Source: CAZDGV01 sp964505195
Lineage (GTDB): Bacteria; Bacteroidota; Bacteroidia; Chitinophagales; Chitinophagaceae
Assembly: GCA_964505195.1 (NCBI GenBank)
Contig: CAZDGV010000014.1
Coordinates: 1-37,410, forward strand
DNA length: 37,410 nucleotides
Reading direction: 5' to 3'
Part shown: piece by piece, positions 16,567-23,563 of the stretch
How positions within the stretch are numbered: the stretch's first letter is position 1
Layout: each line of letters starts with the position of its first letter
Position numbers and translations under genes: made by a program
Notes under the pieces: generated by a model
The model's input: only the letters and a program-made list of their open reading frames with translations
What the model was told of the DNA's origin: nothing
The model's database searches: none

Positions 16567-17166
16567 TTATCTACTCTTTTTGATCTGTTCCCAGTTTTCA
16601 AGGAGTTGTTCCTGCGTGGGGCGGTCGACAGGTATTTCACGGAGTGGCTCGCAAGCCTGCCATCCATGGTGCATATCGCCAGGAAGTGCTTGATATAGTT
16701 GGGTGCCTTTTGTTTTCCAGTCAATCATTTCATCTGTCACCTCGCGTATTTTCTTCGCGGGATTTCCTACAATTAAACTTCTGCTTTCGAAATAGGCTCC
16801 TTCTTTGATAAAGCTTAAAGCACCTACGATGCATTCATCTTCTAATACCACCTGATCCATTACCACGCTGTTCATACCAATCAAGCAGTTACGGCCAATG
16901 GTGGCACCATGTATAACGGCACCATGACCAATATGTGCCGATGATTTAAGCAATACCGTTTTACCCGGGAACATATGAAGCGTGCAGTTTTCCTGCACAT
17001 TGCAGCCATCTTCCACGATGATCGCACCCCAGTCGCCGCGCAGCGCAGCACCCGGACCGATATAGCAATTTTTACCGATTACCACGTTGCCGGTAACCGC
17101 CGCCAGCGGATGCACAAATGAACTTTCATGCACAACCGGAATAAATCCTTTAAATGAATAAATCAT
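16567..17166 (-). CDS. paaY: PaaY, gamma-carbonic-anhydrase-fold thioesterase
   Basis: This 199-residue protein forms a left-handed beta helix of hexapeptide repeats (for example VTGNVVIGKNCYIGPGAALR and ATIGRNCLIGMNSVV). The metal-site histidines of gamma carbonic anhydrases are visible in CTLHMFPG and AHIGHGAVIHG. PaaY of the phenylacetate pathway belongs to this fold and hydrolyses the dead-end CoA thioester formed when the ring-opening aldehyde cyclises. The C-terminal extension with GDMHHGWQACEPLREI is typical of PaaY rather than general gamma carbonic anhydrases. It is the last paa gene here, 12 bases after paaI, which makes the assignment firm. Confidence 0.92.
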   Translation of the reverse strand: MIYSFKGFIPVVHESSFVHPLAAVTGNVVIGKNCYIGPGAALRGDWGAIIVEDGCNVQENCTLHMFPGKTVLLKSSAHIGHGAVIHGATIGRNCLIGMNSVVMDQVVLEDECIVGALSFIKEGAYFESRSLIVGNPAKKIREVTDEMIDWKTKGTQLYQALPGDMHHGWQACEPLREIPVDRPTQEQLLENWEQIKKSR

Positions 17167-17178
17167 AATGATCGGCGT

Positions 17179-17595
17179 TTAAACATCCCATTCCTGCTCT
17201 TTTCTGTAAACGGTTCCTTTGAAAAGAGCAACCAATTCCCCGTTTTCTTTTTCAATCCGTACATCATAAATCGCGATGCGGTTGGTCAAACTTTTTTCCG
17301 TTGCTTTTGCAATGATGATATCTCCTGCATGCAGTGGCTTGATATGAGAGATCGAAGTTTCGATCGATACAGCCTGTCGTCCATGTGCATTTGAGGCAAA
17401 GGCAAGTGCACTATCGGCCAAGGAAAAGCTGATGCCGCCATGCGCTATGTGAAAGCCATTGCACATTTCCGGTCGAATGGTCATACGCAGGGTGCAGCAT
17501 CCGGCACCCTCTTCCATTCTTTCTACGCCCAGCCATTTGCTGAACTGATCATGCTCCATCATTTTATCGACGATCTGCTTTGCTTTCTCTTTCAT
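17179..17595 (-). CDS. paaI: PaaI, hotdog-fold hydroxyphenylacetyl-CoA thioesterase
   Basis: I chose the ATG at 17593-17595 (138 residues, MKEKAKQIVDKMMEHDQFSK), which matches the usual PaaI start and lies 11 bases after the paaG stop; the longer frame reads back into paaG. It is a hotdog thioesterase with the HGGISFSLADSALAFASN helix, whose Asp is the catalytic residue in the family. It releases CoA from ring-hydroxylated phenylacetyl-CoA and similar products that would otherwise trap CoA. It is followed 12 bases later by paaY. Confidence 0.93.
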   Translation of the reverse strand: MKEKAKQIVDKMMEHDQFSKWLGVERMEEGAGCCTLRMTIRPEMCNGFHIAHGGISFSLADSALAFASNAHGRQAVSIETSISHIKPLHAGDIIIAKATEKSLTNRIAIYDVRIEKENGELVALFKGTVYRKEQEWDV

Positions 17596-17605
17596 AAATA
17601 TGCGT

Positions 17606-18382
17606 TTATCTTCCTTCGAATTTGGGCGTTCTCTTTTGTAAAAAAGCTTCCACACCCTCGCGGTAATCGTAGGTAAGCGCCGCCTCTTGCTGCATTTTAT
17701 CTTCCAGCATCAGCTGTGTTTCGAGATTATTGCTGAGCGACTGGTTTAGTGCGTGTTTGGTAAGTGCCAGTCCGCGTGTGGGCATTTGTGCAAGTTGCAT
17801 ACAAAGCTTACGAGCAGTTTCATCAAAAGCATCATCTTCTATGCAGCGATAAATCATACCCAGTTTTTCTGCTTCAGCTGCGCTTACTTTATCGCCCAAC
17901 ATAGTTAGGGCAGCTGCTTTTTGCAAACCAATTAGTCGGGGTAAAAAAAACGTGCCACCACTATCGGGAATCAGTCCGATTTTTGAAAAGGCCTGAATGA
18001 AGGATGCAGAAGATTTTGCAACCACGATATCACAGCATAAGGCAATGTTAGCACCTGCACCAGCAGCCACCCCATTTACCGCAGCCACGACCGGCTTAGG
18101 TAAATGGCGAATGCGTGTTACAATCGGATTGTAATGCTCGCTCAGTATTTGCGACATAGAGGGCGGATTGCTGCCGGTGAGTTCAGCAAGATCCTGTCCC
18201 GCCGAAAATCCCTTTCCGGCTCCGGTGATCACAACACAGCGTACTTCATGTAAGCTGGCTGCTTCGTCGAGCTTTTGTTGAAACAGCAAAGCCATTTCGC
18301 GGTCAAATGCATTCAGCTTATCAGGACGGTTCAGTGTGATGGTTGCAACGCCTTCGCTGATTTGAAACAAGATGGCACTCAT
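17606..18382 (-). CDS. paaG: PaaG, ring 1,2-epoxyphenylacetyl-CoA isomerase (crotonase family)
   Basis: This 258-residue crotonase-fold protein has the oxyanion-hole segments GKGFSAGQDLAEL and AAVNGVAAGAGANIAL, and carries Asp in LIPDSGGTFFLP where hydratases have the second catalytic Glu. This Asp-only active site marks the PaaG isomerase, which converts the ring epoxide to oxepin-CoA, and distinguishes it from the hydratase PaaF. It is followed by paaI (11 bases). Ninety-four bases separate it from paaD; in this gap the minus strand shows GAACTTTG (plus 18417-18424), one base from TAnnTTTG, so a weak internal promoter is possible. Confidence 0.92.
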   Translation of the reverse strand: MSAILFQISEGVATITLNRPDKLNAFDREMALLFQQKLDEAASLHEVRCVVITGAGKGFSAGQDLAELTGSNPPSMSQILSEHYNPIVTRIRHLPKPVVAAVNGVAAGAGANIALCCDIVVAKSSASFIQAFSKIGLIPDSGGTFFLPRLIGLQKAAALTMLGDKVSAAEAEKLGMIYRCIEDDAFDETARKLCMQLAQMPTRGLALTKHALNQSLSNNLETQLMLEDKMQQEAALTYDYREGVEAFLQKRTPKFEGR

Positions 18383-18476
18383 GGTATAAATAGTTTAGAT
18401 GGCAATCAAAGTTCGTAAATGTGGGATAAGATCTTTCTTTTATAATCAGAAACAATAGGATGCGGCTGAATCTATA

Positions 18477-18947
18477 TCAGTGGCATTTAAAATAATCGAA
18501 AGGCTCTTTGCAATCGTTACACTGATACAAAGCTTTACAGGCGGTGGATCCAAACTCACTAAGCAACCTCGTGTTTACCGATTGGCAATGCGGACAAACA
18601 ACACCATCTTTTGCCATACTGAATCTTCGGTCGGGCGGAGCAATACCATATGTTTTCAGCTTTTCTTTTCCGCTTTCTGTCATCCAATCGGTGGTCCATG
18701 CGGGTGAAAGCTGACTATGTATTTGTACGTTGCGGTAACCATGTTCGGCCATGGCTAGGCGAATATTTGCTGCAATCATATCCATCGCCGGACAACCATT
18801 GTAGGTAGGTGTAATGGTAATTTCAGCTGTGTTGTTTTCCCAGCTCACATTTCTCAGGATACCCAGATCATGGATGGTAAGTACGGGTATTTCAGGATCA
18901 GTTACCTGTTCAAGAATACTCCAGATTTTCTGTTCCTCCGTGTTCAT
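18477..18947 (-). CDS. paaD: PaaD, phenylacetyl-CoA epoxidase maturation subunit
   Basis: The N-terminal MIP18/DUF59 domain (EQVTDPEIPVLTIHDLGILR, then TPTYNGCPAMDMI) resembles iron-sulfur carrier-type proteins. The C-terminal zinc ribbon has CPHC (about residue 118) and YQCNDCKEPFDYFKC. PaaD is needed for active epoxidase, probably for its metal centres. I chose the ATG at 18945-18947 (156 residues) because the known family starts just before the conserved region; an in-frame ATG at 18957-18959 overlaps the paaC stop as ATGGTAA and would add four residues. Either way translation is coupled to paaC. Confidence 0.92.
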   Translation of the reverse strand: MNTEEQKIWSILEQVTDPEIPVLTIHDLGILRNVSWENNTAEITITPTYNGCPAMDMIAANIRLAMAEHGYRNVQIHSQLSPAWTTDWMTESGKEKLKTYGIAPPDRRFSMAKDGVVCPHCQSVNTRLLSEFGSTACKALYQCNDCKEPFDYFKCH

Positions 18948-18952
18948 GCTTC

Positions 18953-19690
18953 TTACCATGTTGCATTCGGATAAGTACGCTGCATGTATTGCAGGGTTGC
19001 TAGTATAAAACCAAGCTGCTCTGTGTGTGTGCCTGTTTTACCACCAACTTGCATGAAGCCCTGATTAGGAAAGGGGAGAGAGGCTTCATCCAATACCTGC
19101 TTTACTTTATTCGTCCACCGCTCTTCTATTTGCTTTTGATCTACGTTTGAGTACGATTCATAAGCTGCCGGTATAAACATTTCTCCGGTGAACGTCCACA
19201 GGGTATCGAGTGCTTTACGCATTCTGTCGTTGCTTTCTGCTGTACCATCTCCCAAGCGTATCACCCATTCGCTGCTCCAGCGTACATGGTAATTGGTTTC
19301 TTTCAGCGATTTCGCAGCAATAGCCGCTAGTTGTGTGTCTGTATGATGTTGCAGTGATTCGAAAAGCAATTGCTGGTACTGACTGTATAAATACTGCCGC
19401 AGAATGGTTTGTCCCCAGTCGCCATTCGGCTGTTCGGCGAGCAACAGATTTTTAAATTCACGTTCCGTGCGTAGATAGGCAAGGCGGTCTTCATCTGTAT
19501 CGCCAATAAGTGTTGCAGCATATTGATAAAACAACCTTGCTTGTCCTAGTAAGTCGAGCGCGATATTGGTAAGTGCAATATCCTGTTCCAATACCGGGCC
19601 ATGCCCACACCATTCACTATTTTGATGCGAGAGAGTAAGCGTCGTGTCGGCTAGGTGAAGGAGGTAGTCTGTTTGCAGTGTATGGTTCAT
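18953..19690 (-). CDS. paaC: PaaC, structural subunit of phenylacetyl-CoA epoxidase
   Basis: This 245-residue ferritin-like helical protein pairs with PaaA in the PaaABCE oxygenase. Recognisable parts are LHLADTTLTLSHQNSEWCGH at the start, DIALTNIALDLLGQARLFYQ, and LKETNYHVRWSSEWVIRLGD; PaaC keeps the fold of the di-iron subunit but serves a structural role. The ATG at 19688-19690 lies only 6 bases from the inner array of 7-base repeats that closes the four-helix-bundle unit, so the ribosome binding region of paaC is partly repeat-derived. In other paa operons paaB and paaC are usually adjacent; here 524 bases separate them. Confidence 0.94.
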   Translation of the reverse strand: MNHTLQTDYLLHLADTTLTLSHQNSEWCGHGPVLEQDIALTNIALDLLGQARLFYQYAATLIGDTDEDRLAYLRTEREFKNLLLAEQPNGDWGQTILRQYLYSQYQQLLFESLQHHTDTQLAAIAAKSLKETNYHVRWSSEWVIRLGDGTAESNDRMRKALDTLWTFTGEMFIPAAYESYSNVDQKQIEERWTNKVKQVLDEASLPFPNQGFMQVGGKTGTHTEQLGFILATLQYMQRTYPNATW

Positions 19691-19696
19691 TGAACT

Positions 19697-19731
19697 GAAT
19701 TAGGAATTAGGTATTGGTAATTAGGAATTGG
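19697..19731. repeat. Left array of five 7-bp repeats (GAATTAG-type)
   Basis: GAATTAG, GAATTAG, GTATTGG, TAATTAG, GAATTGG in direct succession. The stop codon of the four-helix-bundle gene (TAA, plus 19721-19723) lies inside this array. Confidence 0.8.
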
Positions 19732-20107
19732 TGTTTTGCATAGACTTTGATTTATCGAGATATGCAATATAGCCATTGATTAATTTGAAGACCAATTCAC
19801 ATTTCGACTCGCCAGTTTTCAAATCATCTTCAGAGATGTATTTTTCATCATATGCCGTACATAAGTGTTCCATTGTTTCGGTGGTAGATCCCCTTGCAAT
19901 GATGAAAAAGTTTCTGGTATCGGTAAAAGTATATCTGCCATAACCCTCTGCGATATTACTACTGATAGAACTTGAGGAGTCAATGATTTGAGAAGTGAGA
20001 AGAAACTTTTGATCTTTTGGAAATTGTTTTACAAGTCCTGAAATAAAGATGCGCAGCAGCCTTGCCTCCTTGTAACACTCAAGTTCTTTGTATCCTCTGT
20101 AATTCAT
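19721..20107 (-). CDS. Four helix bundle protein (23S rRNA intervening-sequence protein family)
   Basis: This 128-residue protein starts at the ATG at 20105-20107 (MNYRGYKELECYKEARLL), the usual start of the family. The frame remains open upstream to an ATG at 20204-20206, but those 33 residues are encoded by the heptad repeats and lack homology. Family hallmarks are YKELECYKEARLL, LTSQIIDSSSSISSNIAEGY, and FFIIARGSTTETMEHL. Members form homopentameric helical bundles, were first seen inside 23S rRNA intervening sequences, and are related to Avd of diversity-generating retroelements; their biochemical role is unknown. A TATTTTTG promoter element precedes it. Its presence inside the phenylacetate operon looks like insertion, not pathway function. 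Confidence 0.88.
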   Translation of the reverse strand: MNYRGYKELECYKEARLLRIFISGLVKQFPKDQKFLLTSQIIDSSSSISSNIAEGYGRYTFTDTRNFFIIARGSTTETMEHLCTAYDEKYISEDDLKTGESKCELVFKLINGYIAYLDKSKSMQNTNS

Positions 20108-20130
20108 TTGGCTCAGCAAAAATGATATTT

Positions 20131-20165
20131 CAAAAATAGTTCGGGATTTATCTTCTTTCCACAAA
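20131..20165 (-). promoter_or_regulatory. Internal promoter of the four-helix-bundle gene
   Basis: On the minus strand TTTG (plus 20162-20165, at the inner edge of the right repeat array), a 23-base spacer and an exact TAnnTTTG (TATTTTTG, plus 20131-20138), 23 bases before the ATG. It could also feed transcription into paaC. Confidence 0.45.
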
Positions 20166-20191
20166 TTCCTAATCCCTAATCCCCAATTACT
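20164..20191. repeat. Right array of four 7-bp repeats, inverted relative to the left array
   Basis: On the plus strand AATTCCT, AATCCCT, AATCCCC, AATTACT. The reverse complement is in phase with the GAATTAG heptads at 19697-19731. Confidence 0.75.
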
Positions 20192-20214
20192 GTTTGTCAT
20201 CTGCATAGGGCAGT

Positions 20215-20580
20215 TTACATATAATTCACCTCATCCGGCAGCTGATAAAATGTTGGATGACGATACACTTTATCTACTGCGGGCTCGTAGAGTTCACCGG
20301 CTTGCTCAGGATTCGATGCGGTGATATGTTTGCTTTCTACCACCCAGATGCTCACGCCTTCCATGCGGCGGGTGTAAACATCTCTTGCGTTTTCAATAGC
20401 CATTTGCGCATCTGCTGCGTGCAAGCTGCCTACATGTTTGTGATCGAGGCCTTGCTTGCTGCGGATAAAAACCTCCCACAGGGGCCAGCTGGTTTTATCA
20501 GCTTGTGTTTGGTAATCACTCCCTCCTGCTTTGTCTTCAGGAATGTCGCCGTAGTAGAATTTTTTGATGTATAGCTGCAT
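20215..20580 (-). CDS. paaB: PaaB, phenylacetyl-CoA epoxidase subunit
   Basis: A small (121 residues) alpha/beta subunit that bridges PaaAC dimers in the epoxidase. Conserved parts are WPLWEVFIRSKQGLDHKHVG and SLHAADAQMAIENARDVYTR, followed by GVSIWVVESKHI. The N-terminus (MQLYIKKFYYGDI plus an acidic stretch) is longer than in E. coli PaaB. It follows paaA after 130 bases. A near-match -7 element, AATATTTG, ends 4 bases before the ATG (plus 20585-20592), so it may have its own weak promoter. The repeat-bounded four-helix-bundle unit begins 23 bases after its stop. Confidence 0.93.
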   Translation of the reverse strand: MQLYIKKFYYGDIPEDKAGGSDYQTQADKTSWPLWEVFIRSKQGLDHKHVGSLHAADAQMAIENARDVYTRRMEGVSIWVVESKHITASNPEQAGELYEPAVDKVYRHPTFYQLPDEVNYM

Positions 20581-20710
20581 AGTTCAAATATTATTGATGA
20601 TAAATTATTAATGCTAGGGATTATATTTTCTTTCTAAAATCTCTGCAGCATTTATACACAGTCAGTTCGTACAAGCGTTTATAGGTTGTCATTCAATAAT
20701 CAGTAATCAA

Positions 20711-21658
20711 CTATGCCGCCTGCACCTTACGCTTCGCTGCTACTTTCGCCGCATGCGCCATCGCGGCTTCTCTTACCCATCTACCTTCTTCATGTGCTTT
20801 TCTTCTTGCTTCGAGACGCTGCTTGTTGCATGGACCATTTCCTTTCACCACATTCCAGAATTCATCCCAGTTTATTGCACCGAAATCATAATGTCCGCGT
20901 GCTTCATTCCATTTCAGATCAGGATCGGGGAGGGTCATGCCCAACACTTTAACCTGTTCTGCAATCATATCTACAAAATTCTGTCGCAGCTCATCGTTGC
21001 TCTTGCGTTTGATTTTCCATTTCATGCTTTGGTCGCTGTTGGTGCTTTCAGTATCACGCGGTCCGAACATCATCAAACTTGGCCACCACCAGCGGTTGAT
21101 GGCATCCTGACACATCGCACGCTGTTCGGGCGTACCCTTCGACAATACCAATAGACTTTCGAAGCCCTGCCGCTGGTGAAAACTTTCTTCCTTGCATATT
21201 CTTACCATGGCACGTGCATAAGGTCCGTAAGAAGTGCGGGTAAGCATTACCTGGTTCATAATGGCTGCACCATCTACCAGCCAACCGATGGCACCCATAT
21301 CGGCCCAGCTGAGGGTGGGATAGTTGAAAATAGATGAATACTTGGCTTTTCCGCTATGGAGATCGGTAATCATTTCATCGCGGGTCATGCCAAGGGTTTC
21401 CGCGGCAGCATAAAGGTACAGTCCATGACCGGCCTCATCCTGCACTTTCGCCAACAGAATGGCTTTGCGCTTAAGCGATGGAGCTCTGGTGATCCAATTA
21501 CCCTCGGGCAGCATGCCTACAATTTCGCTGTGTGCGTGCTGACTGATCTGCCTCAGATTGGTTTTCCGATAGGCATCGGGCATCCAGTCTTTGGGTTCAA
21601 TTTTAATTTCCTTGTCGATTTTCTCCTGGAAAAGCGTTTCAAAATCTTTTATTTCCAT
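20711..21658 (-). CDS. paaA: PaaA, catalytic di-iron subunit of phenylacetyl-CoA epoxidase
   Basis: This 315-residue protein is the oxygenase subunit that epoxidises the ring of phenylacetyl-CoA. The ferritin-like di-iron ligands are visible in LAKVQDEAGHGLYLYAAAE and ICKEESFHQRQGFESLL. Further conserved parts are WWWPSLMMFGP and DFGAINWDEFWNVVKGNGPC. I chose the ATG at 21656-21658 (MEIKDFETLFQ); the frame continues upstream only from a TTG that overlaps the promoter. The -7 element TACATTTG lies 7 bases before this ATG. The gene heads the paaAB-(IVP)-CDGIY transcription unit. Confidence 0.96.
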   Translation of the reverse strand: MEIKDFETLFQEKIDKEIKIEPKDWMPDAYRKTNLRQISQHAHSEIVGMLPEGNWITRAPSLKRKAILLAKVQDEAGHGLYLYAAAETLGMTRDEMITDLHSGKAKYSSIFNYPTLSWADMGAIGWLVDGAAIMNQVMLTRTSYGPYARAMVRICKEESFHQRQGFESLLVLSKGTPEQRAMCQDAINRWWWPSLMMFGPRDTESTNSDQSMKWKIKRKSNDELRQNFVDMIAEQVKVLGMTLPDPDLKWNEARGHYDFGAINWDEFWNVVKGNGPCNKQRLEARRKAHEEGRWVREAAMAHAAKVAAKRKVQAA

Positions 21659-21665
21659 AGCAGAA

Positions 21666-21673
21666 CAAATGTA
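21666..21673 (-). promoter_or_regulatory. -7 promoter element of the paaA-led operon
   Basis: TACATTTG on the minus strand (exact TAnnTTTG), ending 7 bases before the paaA ATG. A TTTG occurs only 6 bases upstream of it, too close for a -33 box. No obvious TetR palindrome was recognised around it. Confidence 0.5.
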
Positions 21674-21784
21674 CAAAAACAAACACCTGTTAGCACCCTT
21701 TGTTCAGCCTTTTGTATGCCAATGCAGGGGAGGCTGCTACACAGGGTAATCCCGGCGGACCCCTACTTTCTTTTATTCCAAAAC

Positions 21785-21811
21785 AAAACCCGCCGGAATG
21801 CAGCGGGTTTT
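21785..21811 (-). terminator. Intrinsic terminator between the HNH gene and paaA (can work both ways)
   Basis: AAAACCCGC (21785-21793) pairs perfectly with GCGGGTTTT (21803-21811), 9-base loop. T-rich tracts follow on both strands (TTTTGTTTTG on the minus strand). It lies 20 bases after the HNH gene stop and insulates the paaA promoter. Confidence 0.8.
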
Positions 21812-21831
21812 TGTTTTGTATTGTGAAGAGG

Positions 21832-22413
21832 TTATGCTTTCACATGCTTCCAGTTTTCACCGATTTTAATGCGGTGAATCTGCATGTCGGACACCCCAAA
21901 GCGTGCTGCAATCTGTTTCAGCGTTTTATTCTGCTTCAGCAGTTGTTTGATTTTCACCACATCTTTCACCTGAAGCTTTTTCCCTTCGCTGATAAAACGG
22001 TTTAATAGTTCTTTCCTTGCCTTTTTAACACGCGGACTTTCCTGTGCATGGGCGGTGGCTTCTTCTGTGGTTGCCCATTTGAGGTTTTTATAGTGGTTGT
22101 CGGTTTTCTTGTGATTGTGATGGATGATGACTGTTTGCCCTTTTTTGGGTGCAGGCAAAAAATAATTTGCTACCAAACGGTGTAGCAGAATGGCATCATG
22201 CTGGAGTTCTCCATTTTTTTTACGCTTGTGAAAGCGCCAAATCGGATAACCTTCCTGCAAAGATCCTTTCAGCAGAGAACCGTCTTTTACATCTTTGGTG
22301 AATTTTACCAGGCGACCATGATTTGAAATCGCATAGCGGTCTCCGTTGGCTGCCCGATGTTCGCTGATGGTGATCCATTTTTCACCGGCGATGGCTTTGA
22401 GTGTTGTTGTCAT
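21832..22413 (-). CDS. NUMOD4 / HNH-type protein with C-terminal helix-turn-helix
   Basis: This 193-residue protein reads as three parts. Residues about 10-60 form a NUMOD4-like segment (EKWITISEH followed by RYAISNHGRLVKF). Residues about 75-117 form an HNH_3-like core, with LHRLVANYFLPAP, IHHNHKKTDNHYKNLKWAT holding the conserved HNH pattern. Residues about 150-190 form an HTH (KQIAARFGVSDMQIHRIKIG). This is the architecture of homing endonucleases of the HNH group, but it is free-standing: no intron or intein is evident around it. The gene lies between paaE (68 bases upstream) and the paaA promoter, and ends at a strong terminator. A nicking or site-specific DNA-binding role is plausible; a link to phenylacetate metabolism is not supported. 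Confidence 0.85.
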   Translation of the reverse strand: MTTTLKAIAGEKWITISEHRAANGDRYAISNHGRLVKFTKDVKDGSLLKGSLQEGYPIWRFHKRKKNGELQHDAILLHRLVANYFLPAPKKGQTVIIHHNHKKTDNHYKNLKWATTEEATAHAQESPRVKKARKELLNRFISEGKKLQVKDVVKIKQLLKQNKTLKQIAARFGVSDMQIHRIKIGENWKHVKA

Positions 22414-22481
22414 AACGCAGTGTTTAAGGGGTGCTGTTCAGGGAAGCAACAACGTATTGCACTTGAGGATGTAAGATACAG

Positions 22482-23561
22482 CTATCTTTCATCAAAATCA
22501 ACAACTACTTTTTCTGTGCGCGGGTGACTTTGGCAGGTAAGAATATATCCGTGTGCCACTTCTTCGGGATCTAGCGCATAATTTACTTCCATATCTACTT
22601 CACCCTCAATCAGCTTTGCGCGACAGGTGCAGCAAACGCCCCCTTTGCAAGAGTACGGAACATCGGCTCCGTTGCGCGAAGCCGCATCCAGGATACTTTC
22701 ACTATCGAAGGCGAGATCAAAAGTGAAGGTTCTTCCGTCGAGCTTCACCACCACATGACTTTTGGGTCCTTCGTTTACCACTGCTCCTGATTTTTCTGCA
22801 GCTGCTTTTTTGTATTGCCCCGGTGTACCAAAGAGTTCAAAGTGAATGTTCTTTGCATCTATGCCGCTGTGTTGCAGAAAGTCTCTTACAGTAACAACGA
22901 GTTCTTCGGGGCCACAAATAAAAAATGCATCTGCATTTTTGTACGCAATAAGAGAAGATAGCTGCTCCAGCTTTTCGCGGTTGATGCGTCCAAAGTGAAG
23001 GGGTGTATCCATTTTTTCGCGGCTCAGCAGTAATATCAAATTGAAGCGGTCGAGGTATTGGTTTTTAAGTGCTTCCAGTGCTTCGAAAAAAATGATAGAG
23101 CTTCTGCTTCGGTTGCTATATACCAGGGTGAATCTGCTTTGCTGTTCTTTCGAAAGCGTTTCCTTTATAATAGAAATAACGGGAGTGATGCCGCTGCCAG
23201 CTGCAAAAGCCACATAGTTTTTATTTGCTTCCGCAACCAGTGGTGTAAAAAACTTTCCCTCTGGAGGCATTACTTCCAGTGTGTCACCTGCACGGATGGC
23301 TGTGTTGGCCCAGGTTGAAAACACACCACCGTCAACGCGTTTGATGGCAACGCGTAATTCCTTTTCGCAGGGGGCAGAACAAATGGAATAAGATCTGCGG
23401 ACAGATTCATTTTCAATTTGCGCTTTGAGTGTGAGGTATTGACCCTGCGTAAAAGCGAAGGTGTTTTTTTCTGCTTCTGGTACTTCAAAAGCAAGCGAAA
23501 CACAATCCGGAGATTCTCTTCTAACCTCTTTTACTTTGAGCGTATAAAACCGTGAAGCCAT
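22482..23561 (-). CDS. paaE: PaaE, reductase subunit of phenylacetyl-CoA epoxidase
   Basis: This 359-residue flavin and iron-sulfur reductase passes electrons from NADPH to the PaaA di-iron site. The ferredoxin-reductase-type FAD domain has RRSYSICSAP (about residues 55-64), and the NAD(P) domain has AAGSGITPVISII and ICGPEELV. The C-terminal plant-type 2Fe-2S domain has Cys305, Cys310, Cys313 (in CKGGVCCTC) and Cys343 (in LTCQSHP). The gene starts just 2 bases after the TetR-type regulator stop, and so is co-transcribed with it, away from paaABCD. In E. coli it is the fifth gene of one operon; here it is upstream of paaA, separated by the HNH gene. Confidence 0.95.
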   Translation of the reverse strand: MASRFYTLKVKEVRRESPDCVSLAFEVPEAEKNTFAFTQGQYLTLKAQIENESVRRSYSICSAPCEKELRVAIKRVDGGVFSTWANTAIRAGDTLEVMPPEGKFFTPLVAEANKNYVAFAAGSGITPVISIIKETLSKEQQSRFTLVYSNRSRSSIIFFEALEALKNQYLDRFNLILLLSREKMDTPLHFGRINREKLEQLSSLIAYKNADAFFICGPEELVVTVRDFLQHSGIDAKNIHFELFGTPGQYKKAAAEKSGAVVNEGPKSHVVVKLDGRTFTFDLAFDSESILDAASRNGADVPYSCKGGVCCTCRAKLIEGEVDMEVNYALDPEEVAHGYILTCQSHPRTEKVVVDFDER

Positions 23562-23563
23562 TT

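Larger units (their letters stand above)
19697..20191 (-). mobile_element. Four-helix-bundle (IVP-like) gene unit with inverted heptad-repeat ends
   Basis: About 495 bases between paaB and paaC. The left end (19697-19731) holds five tandem heptads close to GAATTAG; the right end (20164-20191) holds four heptads that on the opposite strand read AGGAATT, AGGGATT, GGGGATT and AGTAATT in the same register. The two ends are therefore inverted relative to each other and bracket a single gene. A target-site duplication was not evident. I infer that the unit was inserted into the operon because the flanking genes are normally adjacent and the cargo has no known paa role; a transposition mechanism is not shown. 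Confidence 0.55.

Noticed and set aside
19697..20191. Diversity-generating retroelement
   Set aside because: The four-helix-bundle protein resembles Avd distantly, but no reverse transcriptase, template repeat or variable repeat is in the window.
19681..20214. CRISPR array
   Set aside because: The 7-base repeats are tandem without unique spacers and lie only at two ends of a gene.
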